This document shows, one piece after another, positions 61,724 to 64,000 of a DNA stretch of 64,000 nt. The translations under genes were made by a program, and so were the position numbers. The notes beneath the pieces were generated by a model. The model was not told the origin of the DNA. It worked only from the letters and a program-made list of their open reading frames with translations, and searched no databases. The stretch comes from Trichomonas vaginalis G3. Its lineage: Eukaryota > Parabasalia > Trichomonadida > Trichomonadidae. Within the stretch, counting starts at the first letter, position 1; every line of letters starts with the position of its first letter. The stretch covers positions 744,001 through 808,000 of the forward strand of contig NC_067206.1 in the NCBI RefSeq assembly GCF_026262505.1, written 5' to 3'.

Positions 61724-63136
61724 ATGCCACGTAAGCTACGTAAGAATATACGTAAGAGGAAGAGAGCATTGAAACATCCAATAGTAAGACTGACACCACA
61801 ACAACAGTTGCAACAACAAATGCTGAATGACCCCACTATGTTGCAACAAATGTCAAGCAATCCTATGCTTTTAAACCGAGTCATTGGTGCACAGAGTGGA
61901 GGTTTAAGAGCGGCACTTTTAGCGAAAATGGCAGGCTATGGTGGAGCTGCAGACGGAACAGCCTATAACCCTCAAAGTCAAATGAATTTGAGTTCACTCA
62001 AAAATCAAATAGCAGATGTCAAAAAGTCAAACATAGACATACAGAAACAAATAAGTGAAAACGAAAAGAAACTAGAATATGACAGACAGACAAAGAAACT
62101 CAATGAGTTAAACGTAGAGAAAAAGAAGAAAGAAGAACAACTGAAAGAACTAAGTACAGAGGAATATGCGAAAAAAGTGTCAGAAAAAGCAGCAGAAGTA
62201 GCAAAAATGGAACAAGATGTCATAAATTTGAAAAACCATACTACTCAATATAAAATACTGAAAGATGAAGAGATAAAACAAAAAGCCCTGAAGACATATA
62301 TGGATAGCGATGAGTATAAAAAAGAAGTTGAAGCAAATGTAAAGGCAGAAAAACTTTTACAGTTGCAAAACCAAACCGTACAGTATGAAAACTTAGCGCA
62401 AGAAAGTAAAAATAACGACGCAGCCATACAAAAGGCAATGAAAAGCGCAGAATATATAAAAGCTAATAATGACTGGTTAGATGCCCAAGCCAACGCTAAA
62501 GCAGCCCAACTTATAGGGTCAATAAGGACAAAAATACAAGCGGATGAAGACAGTTCAAATGAAGCTTTAATGAATGCTGACTTTAAGAATGCCTTCGAAG
62601 CTCTTCATAGTAAGGTGAAACTAGTGAACGACTTCTCATCTGGAAAGAAACTGAAGTCTGAAGGTTTCGACAAAGAGTTAAGAGAAGTAGCACAAAATAT
62701 GACGAAAATAACAGATGCAGCAACGAGACAGGCAGTTCAAAGTGCCTATGACGCCGTTAGAGCAACTGTTGTGAAAAGTCAAGAAAAAGAGTTACAACAG
62801 ACCAAAACAGACCTAGTAAATGCTTTCTTAAAAACGAAAAGTCAGGTAGGACATTATGCTGCAGATGGAACATATGTGCCAGCTGGTGGAACTTATATAC
62901 CAGCTGGTGGAACTTATATACTAGCTAGTGGAACCTATATACCACCAAACCCTCCAAGAGAAGCACCTGCACCAGGACTACCTAAAACATTTACATCGTC
63001 ACATGGACACAGACGCAGGCATGCACCAAAACCAACACAACAACCAACAGTTCAAAATCCAACACAACAACCAACAGTTCAAAATCCAGCACAACAACAA
63101 CAACCACCTCCACAACCAGCACAACAGAAACAATAA
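61724..63136 (+). CDS. Maverick 470-residue coiled-coil protein, unknown
   Basis: The protein starts MPRKLRKNIRKRKRALKH, a highly basic N-terminus like DNA-binding core proteins. A Gln-rich stretch follows, then a long coiled-coil (residues ~85-350) rich in Lys, Glu and Ala. Residues ~376-410 hold four imperfect repeats of G-T-Y-I/V-P-A-G. The C-terminal 70 residues are Pro/Gln-rich with two copies of QQPTVQNP. The family is not recognised; a core, tape-measure or fibre-shaft-like role would fit composition but is inference. The frame looks whole. Confidence 0.55.
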   Translation: MPRKLRKNIRKRKRALKHPIVRLTPQQQLQQQMLNDPTMLQQMSSNPMLLNRVIGAQSGGLRAALLAKMAGYGGAADGTAYNPQSQMNLSSLKNQIADVKKSNIDIQKQISENEKKLEYDRQTKKLNELNVEKKKKEEQLKELSTEEYAKKVSEKAAEVAKMEQDVINLKNHTTQYKILKDEEIKQKALKTYMDSDEYKKEVEANVKAEKLLQLQNQTVQYENLAQESKNNDAAIQKAMKSAEYIKANNDWLDAQANAKAAQLIGSIRTKIQADEDSSNEALMNADFKNAFEALHSKVKLVNDFSSGKKLKSEGFDKELREVAQNMTKITDAATRQAVQSAYDAVRATVVKSQEKELQQTKTDLVNAFLKTKSQVGHYAADGTYVPAGGTYIPAGGTYILASGTYIPPNPPREAPAPGLPKTFTSSHGHRRRHAPKPTQQPTVQNPTQQPTVQNPAQQQQPPPQPAQQKQ

Positions 63137-63433
63137 GAATTACCGAAAAAGTGACAAAACATCAAAAACAGGGAGCGGGTCTCAATTTTTATTACTTATA
63201 TTATTTTACAATATTTATATAAATACTCTTTATAATATATTTTACTATAAAATTATACCTCAAATTCAAATATTTAAAATATTATTTACATAATTATCTC
63301 AAAATTATATTTTTATATATTATTTTTCATATGTATAAATCATATAATCTATATCTCTGCAAATCTCATCTAAAATTTTTTGAAACAAACCGCTACCATT
63401 TTATAATGGTCCATCTTAAATTCATCATAAATT
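63137..63433. other. A/T-rich stretch, no gene seen
   Basis: This short A/T-rich stretch follows the coiled-coil gene. It includes the AAAAAGTGACAAAACAT motif and the GGGAGCGGG word near 63170, after which similarity to the other Maverick end is lost. Confidence 0.5.
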
Positions 63434-64000
63434 CTGGTACATGTTAGTACCAGAGTCTTCAAATCTCAAACACTCTGGTACCAACATGTACCAGACGCGA
63501 GTTTCCAATGCCCTCGTACGATTTTCTATTAAGATCTTCTTGAATGAGAAGGTCTTCATAGAAACTCGTACGAGGGCTTCTCTTTTAAATACTCTGGTAC
63601 CTGCTGGTATCGGAGTCGACTTTACAGCCCTTTCCCCAATTTTGAAGCTGGGGAAAGTTTTCAAGCAATGAAAGGGAAGCTCTCGCTATGAGGTGAAAAT
63701 CTAGAATTTTTACCTCATAGCGAGTAATCCTTTGTTAATTGCTTGAAAACTTTCTTCAAATTATCAAAATTTCGAGGAAAGTTTCCTTGCTTCAAAGTAG
63801 AGATGGAGCCCTTTGAGCCACTGCATATAGGTCAGTGACTCAAAATACTCCATCTCTACTAGAAATCGCCAAAATTTGGGTCGCAATCTTTGAAATGCGA
63901 CGCAAGTTTTGGCAATTTCGCGAGGGACTTGCTCCATTTGGTGCATAGATTCGCACTCTATGCACCAGATGGAACAATTCTTTCGCTGACAGCGGGAAAC
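63434..64000. repeat. Array of about ten consecutive stem-loops
   Basis: Nearly every base of the last 567 positions falls in or next to an inverted repeat. Stems: 63434-63455 with 63473-63494 (21 of 22), 63510-63538 with 63549-63577 (26 of 29), 63591-63600 with 63607-63616 (all paired with G-U), 63630-63638 with 63649-63657 (9 of 9), 63654-63669 with 63738-63753 (16 of 16), enclosing 63682-63700 with 63706-63724 (18 of 19), 63796-63808 with 63848-63860 (13 of 13), 63862-63885 with 63896-63919 (21 of 24), 63933-63948 with 63958-63973 (15 of 16), and a small CGCT/AGCG hairpin near 63984-63994 by the edge. The arm sequences differ from one hairpin to the next. Base composition is richer in G+C than the flanks. 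The array continues beyond the window. Confidence 0.85.

Larger units (their letters stand above)
59129..63175. mobile_element. Maverick (Polinton) piece, broken
   Basis: The left end at 59129 repeats the terminal signature of the block at 17456 (TTGGGGCTTCCAGG, then TTCTAGCCC, then GAAGATGTTTAGTATAAATG). Two large unfamiliar genes are present, one on each strand, and a AAAAGTGACAAAACAT stretch near 63150 repeats sequence found near the end of the other Maverick block at 26770. No integrase or polymerase is visible here. The piece is truncated on the right, and at least one of its genes is broken. Confidence 0.65.

Noticed and set aside
63425-63671. Overlapping frames of 76-79 codons on both strands
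   Set aside because: Both frames fall in inverted repeats, which mirror open frames from one strand to the other. Neither shows recognisable protein features.

Overview
The window looks like nuclear DNA of a parabasalid protist, either Trichomonas or Tritrichomonas. The evidence is long single-exon genes, A/T-rich spacers, a TCA(T)(T) initiator 9-10 bases before several start codons, a BspA-like leucine-rich-repeat surface protein gene, a mariner transposase, and several Maverick (Polinton) remnants. The species cannot be fixed from this sequence alone.

Region by region: 1-3059 holds the 3' part of a HYDIN-like flagellar ASH-domain gene. 3876-16828 holds two overlapping copies of one TOR kinase gene, separated by a Maverick remnant with nested satellite repeats and a run of 25 Ns. 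The pattern of small differences suggests an assembly artefact rather than two genes. 17456-26838 is a Maverick-derived block with two ~2.96 kb inverted arms around a 3.1 kb centre (integrase, adenine methylase, a phage-type tail-collar protein, small virion-like proteins). 26839-28078 is a mariner element that has cut into a BspA-like gene ending at 29487.

29770-58852 is mainly host housekeeping sequence: a glucosidase II beta-like lectin, tRNA-Ala(AGC), a TMEM131-like protein, an ARM-like protein, a 4 kb non-coding stretch rich in repeats, a TM1586-type nitroreductase, a PDI-like membrane thioredoxin, a USP7-like deubiquitinase, a six-pass membrane protein, a CK2 alpha kinase, a tiny CaaX-box protein, a 1,851-residue charged coiled-coil protein, and two solenoid-like proteins. 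Three of these act in or near the ER secretory pathway (glucosidase II beta-like, TMEM131-like, PDI-like), but they are not arranged as an operon.

59129-63175 is another Maverick piece with unfamiliar proteins and repeats. The last ~570 bases (63434-64000) form a dense run of about ten stem-loops that no ordinary feature explains. This array and the palindromic Maverick block are the two most unusual structures seen.
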